Part shown: positions 8,637-16,784 of the stretch, in pieces
Position numbering within the stretch: position 1 is the stretch's first letter
Layout: every line of letters begins with the position of its first letter
Assembly: GCA_903871935.1 (NCBI GenBank)
Contig: CAIQIQ010000108.1
Location: 1 to 54,901, forward strand
Direction: 5' to 3'
Source of the DNA: an uncultured Phycisphaerales bacterium
Lineage (GTDB): Bacteria; Planctomycetota; Phycisphaerae; Tepidisphaerales; Tepidisphaeraceae
Length of the DNA: 54,901 nt
Position numbers and translations under genes: made by a program
Notes under the pieces: model-generated
Seen by the model: the letters and a program-made list of their open reading frames with translations, nothing else
Told to the model about the DNA's origin: nothing
The model's database searches: none

Positions 8637-9488
8637 ATGGAGAATTCGCGGCAAAAACTCGGACAGCTTGTTCTGTTCCTTCTGCTCCTGATCGGCGGGC
8701 TGACGATGCTCCTGCCGTTTGTCTGGGCAGTGGCCACCAGCTTCAAGCATCCCCAATGGATGACTTCGCATCCGACCGATCTGCTTCCGCGCGATGCCGA
8801 GGGCCATCTCTCGCTTTATTGGCGGAACCACGTCGCCGTCTGGGAGAGAACCCCGATGGCTCAGCATTACATCGTAAGCCTGACTGTCGCCATTGCCGTT
8901 ACGGCTGGGCGCATCCTCACCTCAGCACTGGCCGCCTATGCCTTCGCCCGCCTCAAGTTCCGCGGCCGCGATGCACTATTCCTGCTCTATCTGGCCACCC
9001 TGATGATCCCCGGCGAAGTGACGATGATCCCCAACTTCATCCTCATGAGCAAATTCGGCTGGATGAACAGCTACGCCGCACTGATCCTGCCTGGCATCTT
9101 CACTGCCTTCGGCACCTTCATGCTCCGCCAGTTCTTCCTGACGATCCCCGCGGACCTTGAGGAAGCGGCCATGATCGATGGCTGCAGCCGCCTGGGCATC
9201 CTGCTCAGAGTCATCATGCCCCTGTCGGCGCCCGCGCTTGCGACCCTGGGCTTTCTCTCCTTCATCGGCTCCTGGAACGATTTCCTCTGGCCGCTAATCG
9301 TCACCAATACCAAGGACATGTTCACCTTGCCGGTGGGCCTGGCTCAACTCCAGGGCGACTACGCCCGCGAAACAACTCTAACCATGGCCGGCGCTGTTCA
9401 GGTGCTGGTGCCCGTCTTCATTCTCTTCGTCATCGGCCAAAAGCGGATTGTGGAAGGCATCGCCACCACCGGAATGGGAGGAACCTGA
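8637..9488 (+). CDS. Sugar ABC transporter permease, MalG/UgpE type
   Basis: Second permease of the CUT1 importer, 283 residues. It begins with one long hydrophobic span after a short basic N-terminus, includes a periplasmic loop (HPTDLLPRDAEGHLSLYWRNH), and has the EAA loop DLEEAAMIDGCSRLGILLRVIMPLSAP plus SFIGSWNDFLWPLIV, both typical of MalG. The stop codon shares one base with the start of the binding-protein gene, indicating tight translational coupling. Confidence 0.92.
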   Translation: MENSRQKLGQLVLFLLLLIGGLTMLLPFVWAVATSFKHPQWMTSHPTDLLPRDAEGHLSLYWRNHVAVWERTPMAQHYIVSLTVAIAVTAGRILTSALAAYAFARLKFRGRDALFLLYLATLMIPGEVTMIPNFILMSKFGWMNSYAALILPGIFTAFGTFMLRQFFLTIPADLEEAAMIDGCSRLGILLRVIMPLSAPALATLGFLSFIGSWNDFLWPLIVTNTKDMFTLPVGLAQLQGDYARETTLTMAGAVQVLVPVFILFVIGQKRIVEGIATTGMGGT

Positions 9489-10846
9489 TGCGATTGGTCG
9501 CTCTCGTCCTCCTGGCACTGCCGCTCGCCGTGCTATCTATCCTTGGCTCGGGTTGCTCCAAGGAGTCCTCCGATACGCGCACGGTTATCACCATCCCCAC
9601 GCCCGGCGGGGAGATGAACGAGAAGATGTATGCGGAACTGATCCCCGCCTTCGAAAAGGCCAACCCCGACATCCGCGTAGTGCGCATGGATGTGCCCAAC
9701 AGCACCTTTTATGTGAAACTGCAGGTCATGATCGCCGGCGGCTCCGCCCCCGACCTGATCCCCATGATGACAATGCGGCTGCCGATGTTCCTGCACCGCA
9801 ACGCCTTCCTCGCCTTGGATGACCTGATGGCCCAGGATGCCGAGTTCCAGGCGCTCAAACCCGACATCCATGCCAAGAGCATGGATGGCTTCGCGCGCAA
9901 CGGGAAGATCTACGGTCTGGCCTACAGCCAGAACCTCTACGGGCTCTATTACAACAAGACGATGTTCGACAACTACAACAAGACTTGTCCGCCCGACCAG
10001 CGGATCACCTATCCGTCGGCCGATTGGGATACAGACAAGTTCGTTGAAGTAGCCAGGAAACTCACCCGCGACACCGACGGCGATGGCCGGGCCGATCAGT
10101 TTGGCACCGTCGTCAACTCAGCGATGTTCTACGTTTGCGCCCCAGTCTTGCGCCGATTCGGCGCCAACCTGTTCGATCCCGAAGGCCGCACTTGCCTGCT
10201 CGACCGCCCCGAAGCCATAAAAGCGTTTGACTGGTACTACGGCCTCTCTCTGCGGGATCGGGTTGCTCCCAGTCCCAACGGTCCCGACTCCCGCACCGCC
10301 GGCGGCCTGATTGGCGGACCGGAAGAGCTATTCATGCAAGGCAAGATCGCCATGTGGGAAGATGCTGCCGAATGGCGATTCGAGTTCCAGCGCCGCATCA
10401 CCGGTTTTGACTGGGATGTCGCAGAACCTCCGCGCGGCCCGGCACCGCAGCACATCCAGACCTCCGGCTACGAGTGCTTTGGCATGAGCATCTCCGCCAC
10501 CACCAAGCACCCCAAAGAGGCCTGGCGCTTCCTGCGCTTCATGGTCAGCCCCGAAGGCCAGAAGATCATCGCCCGCAACCGCGTCGGCATTCCGATCCTC
10601 AAGAGCCTGTGCAATGACAAAGAGTACTATCTCAAGGACACAGATCCGCCGCACAGCAAGCAGCCCTTCCTCAAGACGCTGGAATACGGCCAGGACATCC
10701 CCTCCCTGCGAAACTTCCAGGAAGTGGAAAAGGCGATCATCGACGAGCTGGATCTGGTGATGACCGGCAACGCCCCTGCCGCCGACGCCTGCCGCAAAGC
10801 CGCCATCGAAGCCAACCGCCTCCTAAAGGAAGACGCCGAGCAGTAG
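9488..10846 (+). CDS. Extracellular solute-binding lipoprotein of the sugar ABC transporter
   Basis: Captures sugar outside the membrane and hands it to the two permeases. It is 452 residues with a lipoprotein signal (LAVLSILGSGC, Cys at about 23). The early part, PTPGGEMNEKMYAELIPAFEKANPDIRV, is the usual start of a family 1 binding protein; YSQNLYGLYYNKTMFDNYNKT and AWRFLRFMVSPEGQKI are conserved hinge and C-terminal elements. The gene comes last in the permease-permease-binding protein order, the reverse of many CUT1 operons. The substrate cannot be told from sequence; nearby rhaB and GH4 genes hint at plant polysaccharide sugars. Confidence 0.9.
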   Translation: MRLVALVLLALPLAVLSILGSGCSKESSDTRTVITIPTPGGEMNEKMYAELIPAFEKANPDIRVVRMDVPNSTFYVKLQVMIAGGSAPDLIPMMTMRLPMFLHRNAFLALDDLMAQDAEFQALKPDIHAKSMDGFARNGKIYGLAYSQNLYGLYYNKTMFDNYNKTCPPDQRITYPSADWDTDKFVEVARKLTRDTDGDGRADQFGTVVNSAMFYVCAPVLRRFGANLFDPEGRTCLLDRPEAIKAFDWYYGLSLRDRVAPSPNGPDSRTAGGLIGGPEELFMQGKIAMWEDAAEWRFEFQRRITGFDWDVAEPPRGPAPQHIQTSGYECFGMSISATTKHPKEAWRFLRFMVSPEGQKIIARNRVGIPILKSLCNDKEYYLKDTDPPHSKQPFLKTLEYGQDIPSLRNFQEVEKAIIDELDLVMTGNAPAADACRKAAIEANRLLKEDAEQ

Positions 10847-11028
10847 GCCGGATCTGACCAAAACATTTCTGGAAATTCCAACCGACTCACACCGGTATAT
10901 CTGTAGAGAAGATACTCAGGATCGACTCGCGAGATCGGCCCTTTTTCATGACGACTTGGCTTCGAGATTCGCACAGCGTTGTGCAATCGAACCGGTCGGA
11001 GTGGTTTAATCAGACAGCGGGGCCATCT

Positions 11029-12621
11029 ATGCGTATTCTGCTGATCAACCCACCGCATCCTGCAATCGGAAGCCGGATTCCACACGAACACCTGCCGCCT
11101 CTGGGCCTGCTCGCGATCGGCGGCCCGCTGATCGACGCCGGCCATCAGGTCAAGCTCCTGGACGCCGAGTTCGGCCCCGTACCCAAGCATCTGATTGTTC
11201 AGAAGGCCCGCGCCTATGCCCCTGATGCCATCCTTTTGGGGCACTCCGGTTCCACGTCCGGCCATCCCACCACCGCTCTTCTCACCCGCGCACTTCGCAG
11301 CGCCCTGCCCGACGTCCGCATCATCTATGGTGGCGTCTTCCCCACCTATCACTGGCGCGAGATCCTCGCCGATGAACCGCAGATCGACATTATCGTCCGA
11401 GGCGAGGGCGAGCAGACGATCGTGCGACTGATGCATGCTCTCCAGACCGGCGAGGATCTGGATGGGATTCCCGGCATCGCCTTCCGCCGCAGCGGTATGC
11501 CACTGGCCACCCGCCCTGCCCCGATCATCCGCGACCTGGACGCCTGCCGCATCGGCTGGGAACTGATCGACTTTTCCCGCTACAGCTACTGGGGCGACAA
11601 ACGCGCTGTGGTAGTGCAGTTCTCCCGCGGCTGCCCGCACCACTGCAGCTACTGCGGCCAGCGAGGATTCTGGACTCAGTTCCGCCACCGCGACCCTCAA
11701 AAATTCGCGGCCGAACTCGCCTGGCTGCATCGCGAGCACGGCGTTGAGGTAGTCAACCTGGCCGATGAAAACCCCACCGCCGACCGCGAAGCCTGGCGCC
11801 AACTGCTCGAGGCGATCATCGCCCAGGGTCTCCATCTCACCATCGTCGGCTCCACCCGCGCTGACGACATTGTCCGCGATGCCGACATCCTCCCTCTCTA
11901 CAAGAAAGCCGGCGTCGCCCGTTTTCTCCTGGGCATTGAAAACTACGATGAAGCCACCCTTGCCAAGATCCGCAAAGGTGGGTCTGTCCAGAAAGACCGG
12001 CAAGCCATCCAGCTTCTCCGTCAGCACAACATCATCTCCATGGCCACCTACGTCGTCGGCTTCGAGGAAGAAACCGACCGCGACTACTTCCGCAGCTTGC
12101 GCCAGCTTCTCTTGTACGATCCCGATCAGATTCAACTTCTCTATGTCACCCCCCACCGCTGGACAGCGGCGTTTGCCGAAATGAGCGATCGAAACGTGAT
12201 CCAGAGAGATGCAGGCAAGTGGGATTACAAACACCAGGTTCTTGGGACGCGTCACATGGCGCCCTGGCGCGTAATGCTGTGGGTCAAATGCATCGAGGCC
12301 GTAATGCAGATGCGTCCACGGGCCCTGCTGCGTGTCCTGACCAATCGCGAGCACAGCTTCCGTGCTGCCATGCGCTGGTATTACCGCATCGGCCGGCGGG
12401 TCTGGCCATACGAGATCTGGAACTTCCTCTTCCGCGACCGCCACGAAGCGACCGGACCCACGTTACGTGCTTTCTGGGGTGCCCCGCAACATCACGAGCA
12501 ACAGGCGATGTCTCTGACGCCTTCACTGCCGGCCGCCAGCCCAATCCGGCCCACTGCGTACAGCACCTTCATGCCCATCACGTACACGGTCTACACCGGT
12601 CAGCAGCTCACAGCATCCTGA
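11029..12621 (+). CDS. BchE-type cobalamin-binding radical SAM enzyme (Mg-protoporphyrin IX monomethyl ester oxidative cyclase family)
   Basis: A 530-residue two-domain enzyme. Residues 1 to about 140 look like a B12-binding Rossmann domain (MRILLINPPHP, LLDAEFG, GHSGSTSGH, YGGVFPTYHW, IIVRGEGE). A radical SAM domain follows with the cluster motif CX3CX2C at C202, C206 and C209 (SRGCPHHCSYCGQ), and then NLADENPT, STRADDIVRDADIL and VVGFEEETDRD. From memory the domain order and these blocks run parallel to anaerobic cyclase BchE along the whole length, but it is closer to a clade often labelled BchE than to the Rhodobacter protein. The start at 11029 is favoured over an in-frame ATG 27 codons upstream. 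It stands alone, so the substrate is unproven; general B12-radical SAM methyltransferases remain possible. Confidence 0.75.
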   Translation: MRILLINPPHPAIGSRIPHEHLPPLGLLAIGGPLIDAGHQVKLLDAEFGPVPKHLIVQKARAYAPDAILLGHSGSTSGHPTTALLTRALRSALPDVRIIYGGVFPTYHWREILADEPQIDIIVRGEGEQTIVRLMHALQTGEDLDGIPGIAFRRSGMPLATRPAPIIRDLDACRIGWELIDFSRYSYWGDKRAVVVQFSRGCPHHCSYCGQRGFWTQFRHRDPQKFAAELAWLHREHGVEVVNLADENPTADREAWRQLLEAIIAQGLHLTIVGSTRADDIVRDADILPLYKKAGVARFLLGIENYDEATLAKIRKGGSVQKDRQAIQLLRQHNIISMATYVVGFEEETDRDYFRSLRQLLLYDPDQIQLLYVTPHRWTAAFAEMSDRNVIQRDAGKWDYKHQVLGTRHMAPWRVMLWVKCIEAVMQMRPRALLRVLTNREHSFRAAMRWYYRIGRRVWPYEIWNFLFRDRHEATGPTLRAFWGAPQHHEQQAMSLTPSLPAASPIRPTAYSTFMPITYTVYTGQQLTAS

Positions 12622-12648
12622 CACTTATCGCCGCCCGCCCAGACCGTT

Positions 12649-12684
12649 CCCTCCCCTTTGGAGGGGCAGGCGCGGGGGCGGGGG
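12649..12684. repeat. Hairpin followed by G-rich tract downstream of the radical SAM gene
   Basis: CCCTCC-CCTTT-GGAGGG forms a 6-bp stem at 12649-12665, 28 bases after the stop codon, followed by runs of four to five G. There is no U tract, so it is not a standard terminator. It looks like an intergenic repeat fragment. No gene is seen in the rest of 12622-12806. Confidence 0.4.
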
Positions 12685-12806
12685 TGGCTTGGCCGACAGA
12701 CGCTGGTAGACTTTCGACGCACCACACTGCCTGATGATGCAATCGGAATCATCGCAGTGGGCGATGCTGCAGCCCTGTTCTTTGCCGTTGACTTCTTAGG
12801 TAACTC

Positions 12807-13658
12807 ATGATGAACATCAATCGACGTCTGGCGGTGTTCGCCTTCATCGCATGGCTGTTCACCGCAACGGCAACGAGCTATGCCGAGATTGACGAGTTCA
12901 AGCAGATCAACATCGATCTGACGGATAAGGCCGACGCAGAGGCGAAAGCCACCTGGTCAGAGCCGGACAAGATTACGATCTCTCCGGCCGGCTTGGGATG
13001 GGATGGAGAGGGCGATGCCTCCCGCGATGGATGGATTCAGACCAAGCCGATTGCCTTAGGCCTGTCGTGGCGTCCCACGCAAGGCATCTATACGCGCGTC
13101 TCAATCCATCCCCTACCTCAGGAAGTCGCTCTGGCCAACGGCCAGAAGTGGATACCGGACTCCGGCGCGCTATACGTGCGCTACTCGCCCGATCTCAAAC
13201 ACTGGTCAAGCTGGCAGGTCTTGCAGCGGTCCGAGCCACAGTCCACCGCGGAGAAGAAGAATCCGGGGCGGCATTTCAGCGGCGAGATTCGCGTGCCATA
13301 CCGGGATCAGGATGAGTACCGCAGGCTGGTGTCCGACTACTCACGGATGGATGTACCATGGAAGAGCGACGAGGAAGCCGCCGTGAAGTGGATCGTGGCC
13401 CGCGACCCCGAATTTTTCGCGAAGCAGATTCCCTTCATCGGTTACGCCCAGCTCATGTTTGAAGGCGCGTTCCGTGGCGGACTACGAATACAGTCCTTCA
13501 AAGCAGATATTTTCTACGGGATGAGCGGCCTCCATGTGCCACCGAAAGACGAGTCGGTATATCAGACGCGTGACGTTCCATGGCGATACGAGGACGCAAA
13601 GCGCCAAACCTCCATACCAGAGACCACCCAAGGCAAGGATGCGCGACCCTCGCCGTAA
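12807..13658 (+). CDS. Exported protein of unknown function
   Basis: A 283-residue protein with a clear signal peptide (RRLAVFAFIAWLFTATATSYA, cleaved before EIDEF). Two adjacent ATG codons (12807 and 12810) could start it. The mature part is mainly predicted beta (KATWSEPDKITISPAGLGWD, then ALYVRYSPDLKHWSSWQVLQ) and resembles a carbohydrate-binding or sialidase-like sandwich ('SPDLKHWSSW' is typical of such folds), but I cannot assign a family. The C-terminus is hydrophilic. It stands 105 bases ahead of the GHL10 gene with a strong palindrome between them. Confidence 0.6.
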   Translation: MMNINRRLAVFAFIAWLFTATATSYAEIDEFKQINIDLTDKADAEAKATWSEPDKITISPAGLGWDGEGDASRDGWIQTKPIALGLSWRPTQGIYTRVSIHPLPQEVALANGQKWIPDSGALYVRYSPDLKHWSSWQVLQRSEPQSTAEKKNPGRHFSGEIRVPYRDQDEYRRLVSDYSRMDVPWKSDEEAAVKWIVARDPEFFAKQIPFIGYAQLMFEGAFRGGLRIQSFKADIFYGMSGLHVPPKDESVYQTRDVPWRYEDAKRQTSIPETTQGKDARPSP

Positions 13659-13686
13659 CCACAGGGGGCGCCAAGGGACGTGACAC

Positions 13687-13741
13687 GTAGCCGTTTAGCG
13701 TTTGCGCATGACACTGCGATGCACAAACGCTAAACTGCTAC
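13687..13741. repeat. 55-base imperfect palindrome (long hairpin)
   Basis: Two 23-base arms (13687-13709 and 13719-13741) pair at 21 of 23 positions around a 9-base loop. The core GTTTAGCGTTTG / CAAACGCTAAAC is a perfect 12-bp match. There is no T tract on either side, so it is not a classical terminator. It lies 28 bases after the exported-protein stop and 25 bases before the next start. It could be a REP/MITE-like element, an mRNA stabiliser or a regulatory structure. Confidence 0.75.
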
Positions 13742-13765
13742 CCGGCAGAAGGTAGAGGAACAGTG

Positions 13766-14896
13766 ATGGCGTGGTGGCTAATCGTGGCAGCAGTTGTAGT
13801 ACTGGGCTTGGCCGGAGCCTCCCCGGCCGCTTCGCCAGCTCCCAAGCCGGAGCTGCGGGGGATCTACCTGGAACTGCACGGTAACCGTGCCTTCGGAGCC
13901 TTCCCCCTCCTCCAGGAAGGGGATTGGCGGGGCTTGTTCCACCGCCTGAAGGAGTTGGGCGTCAACACCATCCTCCCCAACGTGGTATCGCCCTCGGGCG
14001 CCATCTACCCGAGCACGGTGGTGCCGACTCGCCCGTTGGAGGAGCGGCTGGGGCACCCCGATCTGCTGAAGGTCATCGCCGAGGCCGCGCACGCTGAGGG
14101 CCTGGAGGTGCATCCCTGGACAATCGAGTGGTATCACGCGCCCCGGGAAACCGACCCCAATCGCCTTGCCCATGATCCCGAAGGCAAGACCACCAACAGC
14201 CTCTGCCCCTCCGTGCCCCAGAACCGCGACCTGATGCAGCGGATGCTGCTGGAGCTGGCGAAGCGGCCGGACATCGACGGACTCCAGTACGACTACATCC
14301 GCTTCCCGGAGGGGCAGTATTGCTACTGCCAGCACTGCCGCGCTGGCTTCGAGCGCCGTCTCGGGCATTCGGTAACCAACTGGCCGGCCGATGTCCTTCC
14401 CAAAGGATCGCTTGAGATCAAGTACGTCGATTACCTGTGTGACACAATCAGTAGCTTCGTCCAGGACATGCACGACCCGCTGAAAGCGGCGCACCCGCGC
14501 CCGCGCCTGGTACTCTCGGCCGCGGTGTGGTGCGTCGAGTCGGGCTCTCGCCACGTGGGCGTGCGTCAGGACTGGGGACGGTGGGCGGAAGAGGGCTGGG
14601 TGGATTTCGTCGCCCCCATGAACTACGGCAACAAGTGGGTGGTGGCCAACTTCGAGCGGTTCGCCCGCAACGAGGCGAAGATGCTCACCGGGAAACGGCC
14701 TTTCGTCTTCGGCGCCGGCGCCTACCTCGACACTCCCGAGGGCGTAGTGAAAGCGGCGAAGCTGGGAAGGGAGTTGGGCGCCTCCGGCCTCATCGTCTAC
14801 ACCCTGACCGAAAACACATTCGCGAACCACCTCCCCGCCATGCGCAAGGAGGTGTGGACGGAGCCCGCCGAGGTGCCCTCCTTTGGGCGGCGCTAG
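13766..14896 (+). CDS. Exported glycosyl-hydrolase-like protein, GHL10 (DUF187) type
   Basis: Probable secreted hydrolase with a TIM-barrel fold, 376 residues. A GTG three bases earlier is an alternative start. The signal peptide (WWLIVAAVVVLGLAGASPAA) is followed by ELRGIYLELHGN and LKELGVNTILPNVVSPSGAIYPS, the opening strand-helix of GHL10 proteins; then HPWTIEWYHAP, DGLQYDYIRFP (the conserved YDYIRFP strand), and VDFVAPMNYG. Family members are carbohydrate-active, but the substrate is unknown. Codon use looks richer in G than its neighbours, and the gene is flanked by a large palindrome and by a toxin-antitoxin remnant, which hints at lateral arrival. Confidence 0.82.
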   Translation: MAWWLIVAAVVVLGLAGASPAASPAPKPELRGIYLELHGNRAFGAFPLLQEGDWRGLFHRLKELGVNTILPNVVSPSGAIYPSTVVPTRPLEERLGHPDLLKVIAEAAHAEGLEVHPWTIEWYHAPRETDPNRLAHDPEGKTTNSLCPSVPQNRDLMQRMLLELAKRPDIDGLQYDYIRFPEGQYCYCQHCRAGFERRLGHSVTNWPADVLPKGSLEIKYVDYLCDTISSFVQDMHDPLKAAHPRPRLVLSAAVWCVESGSRHVGVRQDWGRWAEEGWVDFVAPMNYGNKWVVANFERFARNEAKMLTGKRPFVFGAGAYLDTPEGVVKAAKLGRELGASGLIVYTLTENTFANHLPAMRKEVWTEPAEVPSFGRR

Positions 14897-15023
14897 GCCG
14901 AATACGCTCGCTTCTGCGGAGCGACCCGGCGTACCCGGTACTTCTGCCCTGACTACCCGCATAGCAGTCGGACATGGCAGACGCAGTTTCTGCGATGATC
15001 TGGCATGTGGTACAATCAGTTCC

Positions 15024-15299
15024 ATGGTGATTGATCCACAGATTGAAAAGGCCGCCAGCGAACTCCGCAGGCACGGAGCGTCGGCCGTCTACCTGTTTGG
15101 CTCGCAGGGAACCGCCGCCGCTCGCGGTGATTCGGATGTGGATATGGCGGTAAAGGGTTTGCCGCCGAAGCGTTTCTTCCGCGCCATGGCCGATGCTCAG
15201 GCACTGTTGGATAGGTCGCTCGACCTGGTCGACCTGGATGAGCCGTCGCCATTCGTGAATTACCTTTTGCGGAGCGGGGAACTGCGGCATGTCGGCTAA
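15024..15299 (+). CDS. MntA-type nucleotidyltransferase antitoxin
   Basis: Minimal nucleotidyltransferase of 91 residues, the antitoxin partner in HEPN-MNT systems, where it AMPylates the HepT toxin (family knowledge). The catalytic pattern GSX10DXD is seen: GS at 26-27 in LFGSQGTAAARGDSDVDMAV with Asp 38 and Asp 40. The start at 15024 (MVIDPQIEKAASEL) is preferred because the frame before it is intergenic. It overlaps the hepT start by 11 bases, the usual coupling, but hepT is decayed. Confidence 0.82.
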   Translation: MVIDPQIEKAASELRRHGASAVYLFGSQGTAAARGDSDVDMAVKGLPPKRFFRAMADAQALLDRSLDLVDLDEPSPFVNYLLRSGELRHVG

Positions 15300-15414
15300 A
15301 CTTGCAGCCTTCGTCGATGTGGAACTTGCGCAGTTGCAGCAGTTGCTGGCTGAACACCGGCCGCTTCTTCTGAAGGGACGTGGAACGGGGGACGTGGAAC
15401 GGGGACGTAAATAG
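15289..15414 (+). pseudogene. HepT-type HEPN toxin remnant
   Basis: The frame MSAKLAAFVDVELAQLQQLLAEHR looks like the first helix of a HEPN toxin and overlaps the mntA end as a cognate hepT would. After about 30 codons it runs into a GGGACGTGGAACG repeat and stops at 15412-15414, giving 41 codons in place of about 130. The R-x4-6-H catalytic motif is absent. It is called a truncated pseudogene from its position and helix pattern; the similarity is short. Confidence 0.6.
15375..15408. repeat. Short tandem repeat, GGGACGTGGAACG, about 2.5 copies
   Basis: Copies begin at 15375, 15389 and 15402 with unit length 13-14. The repeat begins where the HepT-like coding sequence loses resemblance to the family, so it may mark a deletion or recombination junction. 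Confidence 0.7.
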
Positions 15415-15666
15415 TATTGCCGGAAAGGCCCCTTCTTCCCGCTCTTCGCTCTTTGCCCCTACCCCAAGCGATTCTCGCTGCGGATCACCGTTTGTTTGTG
15501 CCCTTTTGAGCCTTTTTGTGGCCAGTCTTCGCTTCTTCGTCTCTGCGTTCGTAGCGTCGTGAGGCGTACTCGCCGGGCGCGAAGATCATGTGCGTTTCTG
15601 CTATAGCATATCGGAAGCTTCTGCTAGACTGCTATGCCGTATCATGTTCCTTGCATGAGGTGACTG
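15415..15666. other. Non-coding, repeat-like intergenic stretch
   Basis: Pyrimidine-rich sequence with no convincing gene. It includes phrases such as CCTTTTTGTGGCC and the 17-mer at 15561-15577 that recurs inverted at 53554-53570. It separates the toxin-antitoxin remnant from a lipoprotein gene. Confidence 0.6.
15561..15577 (+). repeat. Dispersed 17-mer, copy 1
   Basis: GAGGCGTACTCGCCGGG; its exact reverse complement is found at 53554-53570. Both copies lie in repeat-like intergenic DNA. Confidence 0.75.
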
Positions 15667-16329
15667 ATGCGCAACTATCTCATCCCATCCCTCGCCATCC
15701 TGGCCCTGCTCTCCGGCTGTGGTCACCCCTCCGCCTCGCGGCCCCGGCCCACTGACGCTTCCCCAGCCCGCATCGCAGAAGATGCTGCTTACCTTCCGCA
15801 TCTGCAGTTCGCCAAAGCCACCACCCAGCCAATCGCCATACGTTACCACAACTATGAGGGACTCAGGCCGCCTGATCCGGGAGAACCAAACCTGTACGAG
15901 TATCGCGTCATCTACTGTGCCCTCTGGGATGATGGCCTGATCCTCTGGCGTCAGGATCAGCACGACGTGCGCTCACCGCTGCTCTACGCCCGGCTTGATC
16001 CGGCCACGATCCAAGCCATCAGGCAGCGACTCGTCGAATTCGATCAACAAGCCCGGGCATTGAAGAAGCGATCGTACGTCGTTCCCGACGGAAGCTACTC
16101 CACCGCCGTGCTGTCGTTTCCCGGCCAGACGCCGATCTGCATAATGCTCTGGCGCGATGACGACTATACCATGTTCCAAGACCTAGAAGCCTACAAACCC
16201 ATGCTGGACGTCTGGACCCGCATCAAAGAAACCCTCGACTCCACCAGACCACCCACCGGCCAACCCGTCTCCCCAGGCGACGTCCTCTGGATCGAACGCG
16301 ACGGCCGCCAGGGATTCTACAAATCGTAA
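15667..16329 (+). CDS. Lipoprotein of unknown function
   Basis: A 220-residue protein with a lipobox (LAILALLSGC, Cys 18). The mature protein alternates short beta segments (YRVIYCALWDDGLILWRQD) with helices (DPATIQAIRQRLVEFDQQARAL). The lower half reads as one alpha/beta domain ending in SPGDVLWIERDGRQGFY. No family is recognised. It converges on the vapBC pair, with stops 47 bases apart. Confidence 0.65.
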   Translation: MRNYLIPSLAILALLSGCGHPSASRPRPTDASPARIAEDAAYLPHLQFAKATTQPIAIRYHNYEGLRPPDPGEPNLYEYRVIYCALWDDGLILWRQDQHDVRSPLLYARLDPATIQAIRQRLVEFDQQARALKKRSYVVPDGSYSTAVLSFPGQTPICIMLWRDDDYTMFQDLEAYKPMLDVWTRIKETLDSTRPPTGQPVSPGDVLWIERDGRQGFYKS

Positions 16330-16376
16330 ACGTAAGCTAAACGCACCAGCAATCCAACAACCGAAGCGTCAGCGTC

Positions 16377-16784
16377 TCAGGGACACAAGGAGACCCCTGC
16401 GGCTTGGGCTGCCTTGCGTAATGCCTCGTCGAGGCTCCCCAGCCGGGAGTTGAGGCGGATTGCCAGTTCAAGATAGCTCGCATCGTAGAAACTCAGCCCG
16501 TGCAGCCGTGCCAACTGCATGATGTCCGTCAGCACGGCCGCCGTGGGCGGACCTTCGATCGCTATCGCCAATGCGGCCAAGTCGCCATGCGCCCGGAGCA
16601 ACTCCGCCTCCGTGATCCGTTTGCGCCGCTCGGCCATGAGAAGAACATTGGATATCTCGAACGGAAACAGCCCGGTCGTCGAAGCACCGTCGGCGGCCAC
16701 GACATCCAACCATGGCAGCGCCGTCTCGTCTTCGTTGGGGAGTATCCAGGCGGCCACCAGCGAGGCGTCAATGACCAGATTCAT
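16377..16784 (-). CDS. vapC: VapC-type PIN-domain toxin
   Basis: Ribonuclease toxin of 135 residues from ATG at 16784 (MNLVIDASLVAAWILPNED). PIN acidic residues are present: Asp 6 in VIDAS, Glu in FPFEISNVLL, and Asp in SFYDASYLELA. LPNED followed by A-L-P-W is typical of the VapC subfamily found with Phd-type antitoxins. It overlaps the antitoxin gene by 17 bases. Unlike the locus at 734-1145, it is uninterrupted and likely functional. Confidence 0.9.
   Translation of the reverse strand: MNLVIDASLVAAWILPNEDETALPWLDVVAADGASTTGLFPFEISNVLLMAERRKRITEAELLRAHGDLAALAIAIEGPPTAAVLTDIMQLARLHGLSFYDASYLELAIRLNSRLGSLDEALRKAAQAAGVSLCP

Noticed and set aside
10627..12444. 605-codon minus-strand frame opposite the solute-binding protein and radical SAM genes
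   Set aside because: It spans two real genes of known families in antisense and shows no domain signature.
13687..13741. Integron attC site reading of the palindrome
   Set aside because: The core GTTTAGC does not match the GTTRRRY/RYYYAAC pair expected in attC, and no integron integrase is seen.
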